Assembly (NCBI RefSeq): GCF_030272615.1
Contig: NC_081413.1
Span: 146,172,476 to 146,236,475, forward strand
Source: Cryptomeria japonica
Lineage: Eukaryota > Streptophyta > Pinopsida > Cupressales > Cupressaceae
Direction: 5' to 3'
Length of the DNA stretch: 64,000 nucleotides
Below are positions 22,065 to 32,896 of this stretch, one piece after another. The notes beneath the pieces are model-generated. The model was not told the DNA's origin. It was given only the letters and a program-made list of their open reading frames with translations, and searched no databases. How positions within the stretch are numbered: position 1 is the first letter of the stretch; every line of letters begins with the position of its first letter. The position numbers and the translations under genes were made by a program.

Positions 22065-22184
22065 CATACCTTATTCTCCTTCTTTTATTTTAAATGCTAA
22101 CCCTAACCCAAAATTGGGTTAGGGTTGCATATTTGATCAAACTTATTCTTTTTTTTTTTTTTTTAGGTTTTGATGTGTGTGAGC

Positions 22185-22330
22185 AGGTTCAAAGGAGGTG
22201 GCGGCGACCGCTCCGGTGGCCACCTGCAGTGGCACACCGTGAGCATCCCTATGGAATTCGGCCCATAGAGGGGGCCCGAACCACCCACTGTGTGCTCACG
22301 TGGGGCTACGGGGGGTTGCGAACTTCCCCA
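22185..22330. other. GC-rich patch inside AT-rich E1 LTR
   Basis: It follows a run of about 16 T. It holds GGTGGC and GCCACC as an inverted pair (near 22196-22223) and several GGGGCC/CCCCG-type tracts. It is not coding by any family I know. It could be the transcribed R/U5 part of the LTR or a small foreign insertion. Confidence 0.35.
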
Positions 22331-22401
22331 ATAATTTTTTGTTTTATATTAAAGAATGTAAAATATTATTAAATGCATAATGAATAATCAAGTACGTATT
22401 A

Positions 22402-22405
<4 letters not shown>

Positions 22406-22441
<36 letters not shown>
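22406..22441. repeat. (TG)n microsatellite, about 18 units
   Basis: A pure TG run within the E1 LTR. The length is probably variable between individuals. Confidence 0.95.
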
Positions 22442-22445
<4 letters not shown>

Positions 22446-22579
22446 ATATATATTGTTTTTGACAGCAGCATGCATCAGTATTAAATATTAAATAACTAGA
22501 ATACTAAGGTAAGATTCTTTTCTTTTTATTTCTAGTTTACTCATATTCTATCAAATACATATGTTTTAATATAAATGGA

Positions 22580-22581
<2 letters not shown>

Positions 22582-22623
<42 letters not shown>
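22582..22623. repeat. (TA)n microsatellite, about 21 units
   Basis: A pure TA run about 140 bp downstream of the TG run, in the same LTR. Confidence 0.95.
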
Positions 22624-22625
<2 letters not shown>

Positions 22626-25425
22626 CTATGGTTAAATATGTATTTCAATAGTTTTACCAGACTGATCTCAAATAACCAAATAGGAGTAATTTTTTTTCTT
22701 ATTTTCATTTAGAGCATATAGTTTCCTTATTGTTTTAAAATAAGATTATCTAGATTTATATTCTACTTTTATAGAACATAAAAAAAATATGATAGAGTTT
22801 TATTTATTTACAGCAACAACTAACTTTAAAAAAAAAATCATTAAATCCTTAAACAACATGATGTAATTCAATACCAACATTGATTCTCAAAGTCCATTTA
22901 TTTTTCCCTACTTAACATGCATTTCATTATAGGAAAAATATTTAGCAGAAATGATTTTATTACAGATGCAACTAACTATTTTAAAGGAATCTATTTAATC
23001 TATAAACAACAAATGTGATGCAATATTAATATTCACACTAACACCTATTTACATTATTTTGTATTATGAACAATAGATAGATATAAATTTTTATTCTCTT
23101 TTACTAACATCTATACTTCAACATTTTATTTATTTTGTTTCCATTTCCAGCATGCATACACCTTATTAACAAATAAAAGAAAATAGAATAAAACGTCTCT
23201 TTTTTTTCCAGCAACTATAACAAAACAGAAATAATCAAAATGCATTCATTTTATTTAAAGGATCAATACTTCAAATAAAATACAATTTATTACATGGTAA
23301 AACTTAGTCAATAATACATTTTCCTTTTCTTCAATATAAATACAATAGAAAAATTCTTATTCTTTCCTTTCTTTGCAACTAAAATACAAAAATAAACTCT
23401 TTTTCTACAACTAAAATAAAATTAGCAAAGAAATTTTCCAAGCTTTCCCTTCCAAGTCTTTTCCAAAGCAACCTGCAATAAAAGCTTGACGTTGTAACCA
23501 TGGAGGCTCACCTCCCATCCTAGGCTTACTAGAAGCCACCTCCGAGCTAGGAGAATCAAGGCTAGACGGGAAACACACATATAAACACATACATGCAGAA
23601 ACTCAAAACAACAAAAACACTCCCAACCCAAGGTTTAAACAATGTCACTGATGTGACTTTTTAAGTGGGGTGAAGGTGGACTAAGTACCCTTGAGGAGAA
23701 TTCTGCAAATAGTGAGCATAATGCCATAACAAGGCTACAAATATAACACTTCTAGAAGTTCCAAACTTGTCCCTATAATTCCTTATGACCCCCAAGGCAT
23801 AGAAGCCAACAACTCCCCTTATGACCCCCATTGCATAAACATAATACTATGCAGCAAGGGTCACAAAAATCCCTTGAGAATCACTCTCTTCCAAAGAGAG
23901 CCTCTCACTCAAAGGTTGTCAAACAAACCTTCACCCCAAGGCCACTGTACCCTCCCAAGGGTGAGTTTGGCCTTGAAAACTCCCAAAAACAATGACATAA
24001 AAACATAACCAGAATGACATATGGAAGGACTCCAAAAACAACAAGGAAAAAAACCCACAAAGAAATCAATGCAACAACAATCTTTTCCATAACATCAACA
24101 TACAAAAGATAGCAATTCAACCAACCTTAATCTGCCAAAGGGGTAGGTAAATTTTTTAGGAGAGTTGACCAAATCCACAACTTTTCTCCTTCCAAACTTA
24201 GCCAAAAATCTTTCTAATACTTGCCCAAAATTCTGAAAATTCTAAGTCTCCAAAATGGAGAGTGGGTGATCAAACTTCTCCCTCCCAAACTATTCCCTAT
24301 GAAGCCCCACCTCACTCTTTCCAACCCCCTTGGGAAGGGTGAAGGATGCTCATTGGTTGGTCCTCCCAAAACCTTACACACTCCCTAACCAAGGCACCTC
24401 AAAAAGGGGAAATGGAATGGGGAAGAGGAATCACACTCATGAAGTGGGTTATCTAACCAAGGAAGGCTCTTCTAAAGATGAAATTCGGCCAAATTGGGAA
24501 ACTCACTTTTTGGGGAGGTTAAACAAGCCCTAGGGAGTGGACACATGGCTAAATTTGGTCTTCACCCATAGGTACATTATATGGCCCACTAAAAATGCTC
24601 CTAAATTGACCCTAGGAGTTAGTTTAACCCATTGGAAGTCCACCCAAAGTTTACCTATGGGTCAACCCTGAGTTGACCCTTCTAATGCTTCCCTATCCTA
24701 GGTTTACTTGGGACTATTTTAGGATAATTGAAAATATATTCATTGGTAAAATAAATTTCCTCAAAAAGAGACATGACAATGCCAACTCAACTTACAACAC
24801 ATGTGTCAAGTGACACTACAAAAGAATTACACATCACTAAAACACACATGGCAATTATCCCTTTTTGAAAACTATAAAATAAACAATTTCCAAAATAAAC
24901 ACTCATCCAAGCATAACATTTACAAATTAAAATACATTTACAAACAAAGGGTTGTCTCTCCAAATAGACAACCCCTGGCTTCACAATCGCACATAGGCCT
25001 AGGCTTGATTCTCTGAATAATTTCCGTCATCACATGGAATGATTTGCCTGCACATCTCTCTTGCATATTAGTAATTCCAAAAATCACGTATAATTTTATC
25101 AAAAGAATACAATTTAGACATCGCATAAAACTTTAATTATAAAATCAAGTATCCAGTTATCTGATAACATCCACATATAATCATGTACTAAATGGCATCA
25201 TCCTCATAAACATGGAATTAAACCATTTATAGAGCTTGCATACATAATTTCTAGTATAAAATGAAGTACTGCAAATCAAAATAAATGACATAATCATATC
25301 AATGTTATCCACCACACGAGATCATATAAAATCTATGTCCAAAATGCATCACAATATAGTATACAAAATAGATCCAACATGAAAATAACAAAAATGCTAT
25401 GATGTCTCGGGGTAGGGCCTCACAA

Positions 25426-26050
25426 GGGTCTTATCAATTTCACCTTTGATTTGAACTCTGTTGAATGTGTAGACTATTATACTCACTGCTTCTCTCCAGT
25501 AGATGTGAGGCAATTTGGCTTCCATCATCATAGTTTTTGCTGCATCCAAAATGGTTCTATTCTTCCTTTCCACTACTCCATTTTGTTGAGGAGTCTGGGG
25601 TGCAAATAATTGTCTCCTAATTCCATTTCTCTCACAATAATTGTTAAATTCATGAGAAGTGAACTCATCACCTTGATTTGATCTCAGACATTTGATTTTC
25701 AATCCATTTTCTATTTCTACCTTTGCTTTAAAGATCTTGGATTTCTCAAAGGCTTTAGACTTCTCCCTTAGAAAATTCACCCACATCATTCTAGAATAAT
25801 CATCAATTATCAACATGAAATACCTATCACCTTGAAAGTTTCTAGTCCTCACTAGACTACATAAGTCAATGTGTATCAAATCAAGCACATCATTATATTT
25901 ATCATGTATGCTCTTAAAAGAAGTTTTAACTTGCTTTCCCAATTGACATTCCTTACATATCGGATTATGAGGCTTCATAATCTTGGGTATATCTCCAACT
26001 TCCTTTATTGAATTGATCTTAACAATACAATCAAAATTAACATGACACAA
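25426..26050 (-). pseudogene. Copia B integrase, truncated by E1
   Basis: The zinc region ends CKECQLGKQVKTSF. The core has its first Asp in HIDLCSLVRT and Glu in QQNGVVERKNRT. The second Asp is changed: LRSNQGDEF stands where relatives have an LRSDNGGEF-type motif, so a catalytic residue is Asn here. Homology stops after VQIKGEIDKT, exactly at the E1 LTR. A TGA at about 26068 (where relatives have Trp, before LWH) separates it from the preceding module. Confidence 0.88.
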
Positions 26051-26437
26051 CCTCTTATGCCATAATCAACTCTTATCAATATGAGCAATCAAACTTCTCT
26101 TATTACTAGTGTTCAAGTGAAAGATATTACCTCCAGTCTGAGTACCGGTTGCAATCTTCAAACCCGTTTTGTTAATGATTTTGCATTTTTTATCTTTAAA
26201 CTGAAGTTGGAAATCCTTGTCTACCAGTTGACCAACACTTAAAAGATTGTGCTTTAAACCTTCCACATAATAGACATTATTAGTATTATACTTGCCATCT
26301 AGATAAATAATACCTCTACCTTTGATCATACATGCTTTGTCATCTCCAAATCTAACTTGACCACCATTGTATTCTTGCAGGGACATAAATTTTCTTTTAT
26401 CTCCAGTCATATGATGTGAGCATCCACTATTGGTTAC
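26051..26437 (-). pseudogene. Copia B protease end and pre-integrase domain
   Basis: The motif around NSGCSHHMTGD marks the protease loop, where the usual DSG is NSG. A TAG just upstream replaces an expected Trp. The pre-integrase block follows (VYYVEGLKHNLLSVGQL, then GNIFHLN). Confidence 0.8.
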
Positions 26438-27589
26438 CTATTCATCCTTGTCTTTAACTTTTGTTGCCAGGGCCTTTTCTTCATTCTTGATAGCCATTTC
26501 CGGTTCATATTCCTTTAAAGCATAGAACACCCATTCCTTTCCATTTCCAGATCTAGTAGTAGAGTCTACTGCTAGTTCATCCTCAGAGTCATCACTTACT
26601 CCTTCCTCATCCACTATGTAGCATTGTTTACTTTTCTTGAATCTATATCTATTCTGATTAGGCTTAAATGATTTCTTAACTCTTTCTTCAAATCTTGCAT
26701 TCCTTTTAGGACATCTAGATTCAAAATGACCAATCTTATTACATGCAAAACATTTAAAAGGTGCTTTTCCTTCATACTTACTTCTTGTTGGTCCTTTAGG
26801 TACTCTTCTAGCAAATAAGGTTGTAAGTTGCTCAAATTCTTCATCCTCCTTCCTCATATCTTCCAATTCCTTTGCATATAGGGCTTTCCAATCACTTTTT
26901 CTGATAGATGATGATGCATGAAAAGAAGGTTCAGACTTTGTAGCTCCAAAAGGTCCAAATTCTTCAAGCTCAAAAGTAGATAATTTCCCAATTAGGATGT
27001 CTCTGTTAACTAAAGTGTTTGCCATTGTTCTCAATTCATTAATTGTAGTCGCCTTCATCTTGTAACCCAATGGAAGGGATCTCAAGACTTTGGAAACTAT
27101 TTCATATTCACTTAGAGATCCTCCACGACATTGAATTCCCATAACAATCTCATTTACTCTTTCCATAAATGTAGCAATTCTTTCATTATATTCCATCTTC
27201 AAGTTCTCATACCTTACCCGGTAACCATCAAGTTTAGCAATTTTGATAGTAGGATCACCTTCATTTAGATTTTGCAATTTATCCCACATAACCTTTGCTG
27301 ATGATTTATCAGTCAATCCCATGATTTGCTGATCAGTAAGTGCACACAAGAGGGCTTCTCTAGCTCTACAATCATTTTCAATATTTGTGTCCAAGTCTGT
27401 AGGAGCGGGATTGCCAAATTCCCGATCATAAGGTGTATATCCTTTCTTAGTGATCTTCCAAATATCCTTTCCAAGACATCTAAGATGAGTCTCCATTTGA
27501 ATTTTTCATATCCCATAATTTGTTCCATCAAACTTAGGGATTTCTCTTCTGAAAATAGTTGCTGGTGGATTTGAAGTATTAACTGCCAT
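26438..27589 (-). pseudogene. Copia B gag with CCHC knuckle
   Basis: I place the start at the ATG 27587-27589 (MAVNTSNPP), about 40 bp after the primer site. An in-frame TGA replaces Trp in the NYGIW-type motif. The next ATG, at 27496, begins METHLRCLGKDIW. The frame is then open and includes the UBN2-type gag region and a knuckle CFACNKIGHFESRC at about 26705-26755. It ends in an acidic stretch (VSDDSEDELAVD). Confidence 0.87.
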
Positions 27590-27628
27590 AGAATCTACTT
27601 CAAGTGGTTAAGCTTTTGTAAAAGAGGA

Positions 27629-27646
27629 CCAAAGATTTGATACCAA
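27629..27646 (-). promoter_or_regulatory. Copia B primer binding site (iMet-derived)
   Basis: On the minus strand TTGGTATCAAATCTTTGG lies four bases inside the LTR end. It matches the initiator tRNA-Met site with GAG changed to AAT. Confidence 0.75.
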
Positions 27647-27650
27647 TTTT

Positions 27651-28757
27651 TAGGATAACTAGTGGACAACTGAGAAGGGTGGGGGTGAACTAGTTGTCAA
27701 TAGATTATATTAATCAAACCACTTTAAAAACTTTAACTAGAGCACATAAACATTGAATACCGAAATAGCAAAAAAAGATATCGGTAAGTAATAAAACTTA
27801 AGAATGAAACAAAGAATTAACATAATGCAACCATACCACATAACACCATGATTTGTACATGGAAAACTTGGTAAAGGGAAAAAACATGGTGGGAAGCCTA
27901 CCCACAGTCAGATGATACTTCTGTAGAAAGTATGTGATATAATGAGGGGCCTGCACATGCAAGAAGGCACATTGCCTAGAGCGTACTTCTCATTACAAAA
28001 GAGTCTCACTGACTACAAAGAGGTTATAACCACCTCAAGATAATTGGACAACAATCCAAAAGAATGAACTGTCATAGATAGCATCTACCATGCCTGATTA
28101 TAGTCTCGATTAAGCTCAATACTGGAGGCCTTTGACCTCTTACTTAAATCCAATTTGATCACCTATGATCAACCAAATCTCCTTTGCATATGATATTACA
28201 TTCCATGACCATGACACACATATGCCCATTCCCATACCATGATCTACAATGAGATCTTACATCAATTTATACAAACGCTAAGGCCTAAACTAATTATGTT
28301 GGCCACCTAAAAGATATTACAATAAAATCACTACATACATCCATATTACAATGATATGCCATGTTGGCTTTAGACCAAAACAACAATAACCAATCCATAG
28401 AACATCTTGGTAATGTGTAGAGAATATTTTAATATGATATTGGTCCATAACCTAGATAGGTACCAGACCTAATCTAGGTTCACCATGCCAAATCAATGTC
28501 ACCAATCAGTTGAGGCACGATCAAGGATGACCTTCTACATCCTGAATTCCATCTAGAAGCCGCACCAACACCACTTATGCATCTTGTCAATGATTCTCAA
28601 AGAAATCTCTATCAGTAAAACCTTAAACCCTTACCGATAACACAAGATCTTCTACCGGTAACCAAACCTGTTTGTTGATAACCAGCTGTAATAGATAGTG
28701 TTGACATCAATGACAAAACATCAATGCAACACAATCAATTCCTCCATATTGCCAACA
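27651..28757 (-). repeat. Copia B 5' LTR (about 1107 bp)
   Basis: In element sense it starts TGTTGGCAATATGG and ends near CCTA, a worn CA. It aligns across its length with the copia A LTR at 29363-30548 (shared blocks near GTAGGCTTCCCA and GTTTTCCATGTAC). A and B are therefore related families. Confidence 0.8.
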
Positions 28758-29000
28758 ATTCACTATGATAACTTTGTTGCTATTGATATATCAAAGAATC
28801 TAATATTTCATTCTAAAACAAAATATATATCTATCAAGTATAACTTTTTAAAGGAGAAGGTTGAAGCAAATGAAGTTAGACTAGTTTATGTGAACACTAA
28901 AGAGAAGATTGTAGATATTTTCACTAAACCTTTGCCCAAAGAATCATTTGAGTACCTGAGAAACAGATTGGGAGTTTCTACCCATTTGGTAGAGACTTGA
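28758..29000 (+). pseudogene. Copia A RNase H, C-terminal fragment
   Basis: The translation opens IHYDNFVAIDISKN, matching the DNQSAI-x-ISKNP motif, then IFHSKTKYISIKYNF and IVDIFTKPLPKESFEYLRNRLGVS. These are the final blocks of copia RNase H. It ends with TGA at 28998-29000. The N-terminal part is missing because B inserted at 28757/28758. The open frame starting at 28698 includes B LTR sequence by chance. Confidence 0.88.
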
Positions 29001-29362
29001 TTGATGCAGTTTGGCATCAATCTGACATGCATTATCAGAGATACTATTCATTCTAGCACTGATGTGGGATGCTATTGCTCAGGAGGAGGAGTTAGCCTTA
29101 TGAGTTAGTGGTTTATGTTTTTGCTTTAATATTTCTATCAGATTTCTAGCATTGATGTCAAAGGGGGAGTGATTTAATGTGAAAAACAAAGAAAAGTTTA
29201 GAGTTTTATAGAGATATTATTCACGGGGGGAGAGATATTGATATTAAGAGTTGTATGTGGGGGATTGTTGGTTGTATTCTATTGGGGGAGACTTGTTTGG
29301 AATTTATTGGAAATTAGATGTTTTTCACATCTAGTATTGCCATCAATGCCAAAAGGGGAGAT
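29001..29362 (+). other. Copia A 3' untranslated stretch with repeated G-rich tracts
   Basis: Five tracts resembling polypurine primers occur near 29160, 29225, 29259, 29284 and 29351. The last (AAAAGGGGAGAT) abuts the LTR and is the likely functional polypurine tract. Confidence 0.65.
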
Positions 29363-30548
29363 TGTTTGCCATTTGGTGAAATTGATTCTGTGTTGCATTG
29401 ATATTTTTTCTTTGATGCCAACACTAGTTGTTTGGATTCTTTACTGGCACCCTTCTAGTTAACTTAGATCTGGCATGATCCGATAGGTTCTAGTATAGTT
29501 TGGTGATGGAAATGGCTTGTTCATGATACTCTTACTCATATTTGGTCAGTTGGTTTTGGTTTGGTGATCAGATGTTATCCTGCCTACTTAGAAGCTTAGT
29601 TTCTAGTTTTCACGAGAGTTTCATCGGCACAACATTTGGTAGAGATCTTTGATGAATTACATAAGTGGTGTTGATGTAGCTTCTAGTGGAGTTTCAGGAT
29701 GTTGTTGGTGATCATGTTCGAGACTTGGTGGATGAAGATCATTATTGTAGTGTGTGGACCCATACTGGGTCCCGGTTGATCAAGGTTATGGATTGTCTTT
29801 AATGTAATGTGTGGATATGACCTATTGATGTATTTCTGGGATGTCTTATGTGTTGATATTATTTGTATGGTCTAAAATTGACATGGTTTGTAATTATCTA
29901 ATTGGCTTATTTTCTAGTGGCCGACCTGATTGTTATGATCAAGGGTTTGTATATATAAATTTAAGATCTCATTGTAGATCATCATGGTTAATGTTAGAGG
30001 TCATGGTCAAGGAATGCAATGTATGAATAATGTAATATCATTCAGGCAGAGGAGTTGGTCGATCATTGGAGATCAAATTTGGTATATGTAAGAGGATTTA
30101 GTTCTCTGGTATTGAGTGTAACTTGAATTGTACTCAAGTATAGGAGATGTTATCTTTTGTAGTTCAACACTTCTCTTGATTGTAGTCTAGATTTCTATGT
30201 AGTCAGTGAGGCTCCTTTTGTGATCAGCAGTCAACTCTAGGCTATTGGCCATCTTGCAAATGCAGGCCCCTCAATTATAATTCACATACTTACTGTAGAA
30301 GTTTTATCTCACTATGGGTAGGCTTCCCATCGTGGTTTTTCCCTTTACTGGGTTTTCCATGTACATTTCTTGCTGTTATGTGGATGGCTTTTATTCTGTG
30401 ATCACTATTTATGCTTAATTAGTTTAACTGCTATTTTGATATTAATATTTTGGGTTCTGGTATTAAATTTTAAATTGCTAGTGGTTCCAGTAATCTATGA
30501 CAACTAATTCACCTCCCTTCTCTCAATTGTCTTCTGGTTATTTGAACA
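29363..30548 (+). repeat. Copia A 3' LTR (about 1186 bp)
   Basis: It begins TGTTTGCCATTTGG after the polypurine tract and ends TTTGAACA. The end point is supported by alignment to the B LTR. Open frames in it are chance. Confidence 0.8.
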
Positions 30549-30991
30549 GTCTAATAGGGGTAGTAGTATTTTTGAAAGGGGAAGCCATTGAAACACTCTT
30601 TACTGATAAAATGCAATAATTTCAAACAAACCCTACCCACACTCCTAGGGTGATAACTAAAAATTTTTCTCACTAAATTCCCAGCACAGTCACAATCTTT
30701 TTAGAAAACAAAGAGAAGAGCCTTGAATTAACTAACTGGTTGCTTTGGTGTAGTTTGATCTTAATGGAAGCTCAAGGAATGCATTGGTTCACCTTTGTTC
30801 ACTCTGTATTCACTTTGTGATTGCTTGTTGAAAGGAAGGTGTACAATAATCACTCAGAATTGTACTTTTATTTATTAGAGATGAATCACCATTAATTCAT
30901 ACATGCATGGTTCGGCTAATTGGTGACTTCAAAATTTAAATTCCACCATCGATCTATAGATGAACGACTAAGATGTCCTTTTGACCTTTGA
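30549..30991. other. Unassigned 443-bp spacer
   Basis: It lies between copia A and copia C. I see no coding signal, repeat or LTR similarity. It may be older host DNA or a remnant too worn to recognise. Confidence 0.5.
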
Positions 30992-32532
30992 TGTTTTATT
31001 ATGAGGATCTGGTTATTACTTTGGGGGGGGGTGTGAATCAGTGGTAACAATAAAATACAATCATTCACCAATCTGAAAACACTTCTCAAAATTAGTTCAT
31101 AACCAGTAAGGGTAACTACTCAATCAAACACTAAAAGAAGATTTACCAAACTACTCATTCATGTGTTCATCAATATGTAAGAAATGTAAAGATATCAAAT
31201 CCACACATAAACAAATCAACCACTATATGACCACAAAGATTTTTCACGTGGAAACCCAAATGTGAAAAATCGCGGTGGTAATTGGTACCCACAAAATATT
31301 TGCACTCTTTTGGAATGTGTCTTGTTAAAGGCATAGCCCGATTAGGAGATTTACAATAATGGTCAGTTAAGAGAAGACCTTGTTAGGAGTCACCCGGTGA
31401 AGGGATAAATTAACATCAACTCTATTAGGAGCTCTAGCCTATTAGGACTAACCTTGATAAATTATTTAAACCCAAATTAATGAGCTACCTGGTGAAGGGA
31501 TTTACAAGATCAGGCATGTTAGAACCTACCTGGTTAAGGGATTTTAATATTGCTACAATTGTTAGGAAATAACAGATAAATGATATGATCAATGCACTCA
31601 TTTCTTTCTAGTATAGTCTATATCAACTCTAATCTTCTTCACACATGCAGATATCTCAATCTGGTTTAGCACACTCTCCTTCTCTGATCACGGACACACA
31701 ATCTCATCTCAAACTCAGCCTAAATACACTTTTCAACTAGGTCGGCTACAAAACCCTAGAAACATTCAAAATACATTGAATTTACATCATAGATCATATC
31801 AAATAATTAAAAATCATCACAAATCATTACATAAATTTCAAGATAACTACAGTCGTTGGATGCTCATAACACATCACTGCACATTGATCTAATAAGTTGT
31901 CAAACCCTTATCACATACTGCTAAGCACTTCATTGTTTCCCAAGAAATTTGATCCTTGTACATTCTTAAATGCAATCTTATAATCGCACATGGTTTTTGA
32001 CATGTCATCACTATGTAATGAATATGATGAGATTCACGCCAAACCAGAAATCATCACCAGTTAAAGATCTTGTCATCGGTTCTCAAACACAACACTAAAT
32101 ATACAATAGTCAATTACAAACATGATTTCCGACTCTCCAAAAATGATGTGGTACTTTTCATAGACTCATTATAATGTCATAAGCATAGATTCCAAATCAC
32201 AACACCTAACTCAAGATGGATCTTTACCGCAACCATCTCCTTCATTGTTCTTGCTTACCGGTTCACTGTCAACTTAGCAAACATTTTATTACCGGTTAGG
32301 ATTAGATAACTTAGATAACTTAGATAACATAGATAACATATATGATATACCAGACATAAACAAACATGGTTTCCATCAATAACAACACAAATAACTAATC
32401 ATAAAGCATCATATCATAACTATATCATCACCAACAGTCCATTAATATATCATCACCAATAGTCTTTTAATATGTCATCAACATCATTTATTGGTACATA
32501 ACCATATCCATTAGTTATGCAATATTCCAACA
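30992..32532 (-). repeat. Copia C 3' LTR (1541 bp)
   Basis: In element sense it runs from TGTTGGAATATTG to AATAAAACA. It aligns with 36943-38337. There is a run of about ten G near 31022. Confidence 0.85.
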
Positions 32533-32547
32533 TTCTCCCCCTTTTGC
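32533..32547 (-). promoter_or_regulatory. Copia C polypurine tract
   Basis: On the minus strand GCAAAAGGGGGAGAA directly precedes the LTR start. Confidence 0.85.
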
Positions 32548-32896
32548 ATTGATGGAAAAGCTAAAATAAGACAACATCTAAAAAAATCAATTGATGAAAA
32601 ATGCTAGGAACTCATTAGGCCATGTTGTTCAAATTTGTGCTTCACTTGATCTTCTCCTCTGATATTCTCCTCCTTTACATTACTTCTCCTTGTCATTTTT
32701 ATTTTCCCTTCTATTTTTCTTTTCCTTGTCATTGTTCTTCTCCTCCTTTGAAAGCAATGCCAAAGGTGCAAAGGCATATTCTATCTTCATTTCCGTTGCT
32801 TCATCTATGTTGGTCCCCATAAGGAATAGCCCTCTTCTCATCAATCTATAGCAAAAGATATTCAAGAAGTTCACTCGATTGATGCATCACATATTC
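32548..32896. other. Copia C 3' untranslated stretch
   Basis: It lies between the RNase H stop and the polypurine tract and is rich in TTCTCCTTTT-type pyrimidine runs. No gene is seen, and the small open frames on both strands are low-complexity. Confidence 0.5.

Larger units (their letters stand above)
1..25425 (-). mobile_element. E1: Ty3/gypsy chromovirus (Tekay/Del-like), interrupted by E2
   Basis: Read on the minus strand, the order is 5' LTR, primer site, gag, CCHC knuckle, protease, RT, RNase H, integrase, chromodomain, polypurine tract, 3' LTR. This is the order of plant chromoviruses. The 3' LTR runs off the left edge. The 5' LTR begins at 5159 and ends at 25425, split by the 15.9-kb E2. 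The link between the two LTR pieces is that 25146-25425 aligns with 1-280, which abuts the polypurine tract (about 19 differences in 280 by eye). The right end sits inside the integrase of copia B. All coding parts are decayed, so the copy is dead. Confidence 0.85.
22065..25425 (-). repeat. E1 5' LTR, right part (element 5' side)
   Basis: It resumes the LTR broken at 6136, and the last 280 bp match the 3' LTR at 1-280. Together the parts make an LTR of about 4.3 kb, which is long for a chromovirus. The middle (22400-25100) has no second copy in the window, so an extra insertion inside it cannot be excluded. No open frame here looks real. It contains two microsatellites and a GC-rich patch. 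Confidence 0.65.
25426..28757 (-). mobile_element. Copia B: Ty1/copia element, 5' half only
   Basis: On the minus strand it reads 5' LTR, primer site, gag, protease, integrase, then stops where the E1 LTR begins (25425/25426). RT and RNase H should lie beyond E1 to the left of the window. Its 5' LTR abuts a plus-strand copia RNase H (copia A), into which B evidently inserted. All frames are broken. Confidence 0.85.
28758..30548 (+). mobile_element. Copia A: 3' remnant of a Ty1/copia element
   Basis: It holds the last part of RNase H, a 3' untranslated stretch with G-rich tracts, and the 3' LTR. The 5' remainder was separated by insertion of copia B and lies left of the window. It is the oldest layer of the left-hand nest. 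Confidence 0.82.

Noticed and set aside
23422-24533. Small open frames in the E1 LTR (23422-23631, 23905-24120, 24330-24533)
   Set aside because: Short, without domain similarity, on both strands, and within LTR sequence.
30549-30991. Host gene exon between copia A and copia C
   Set aside because: No open frame or splice-site arrangement supports it. Left as unassigned.
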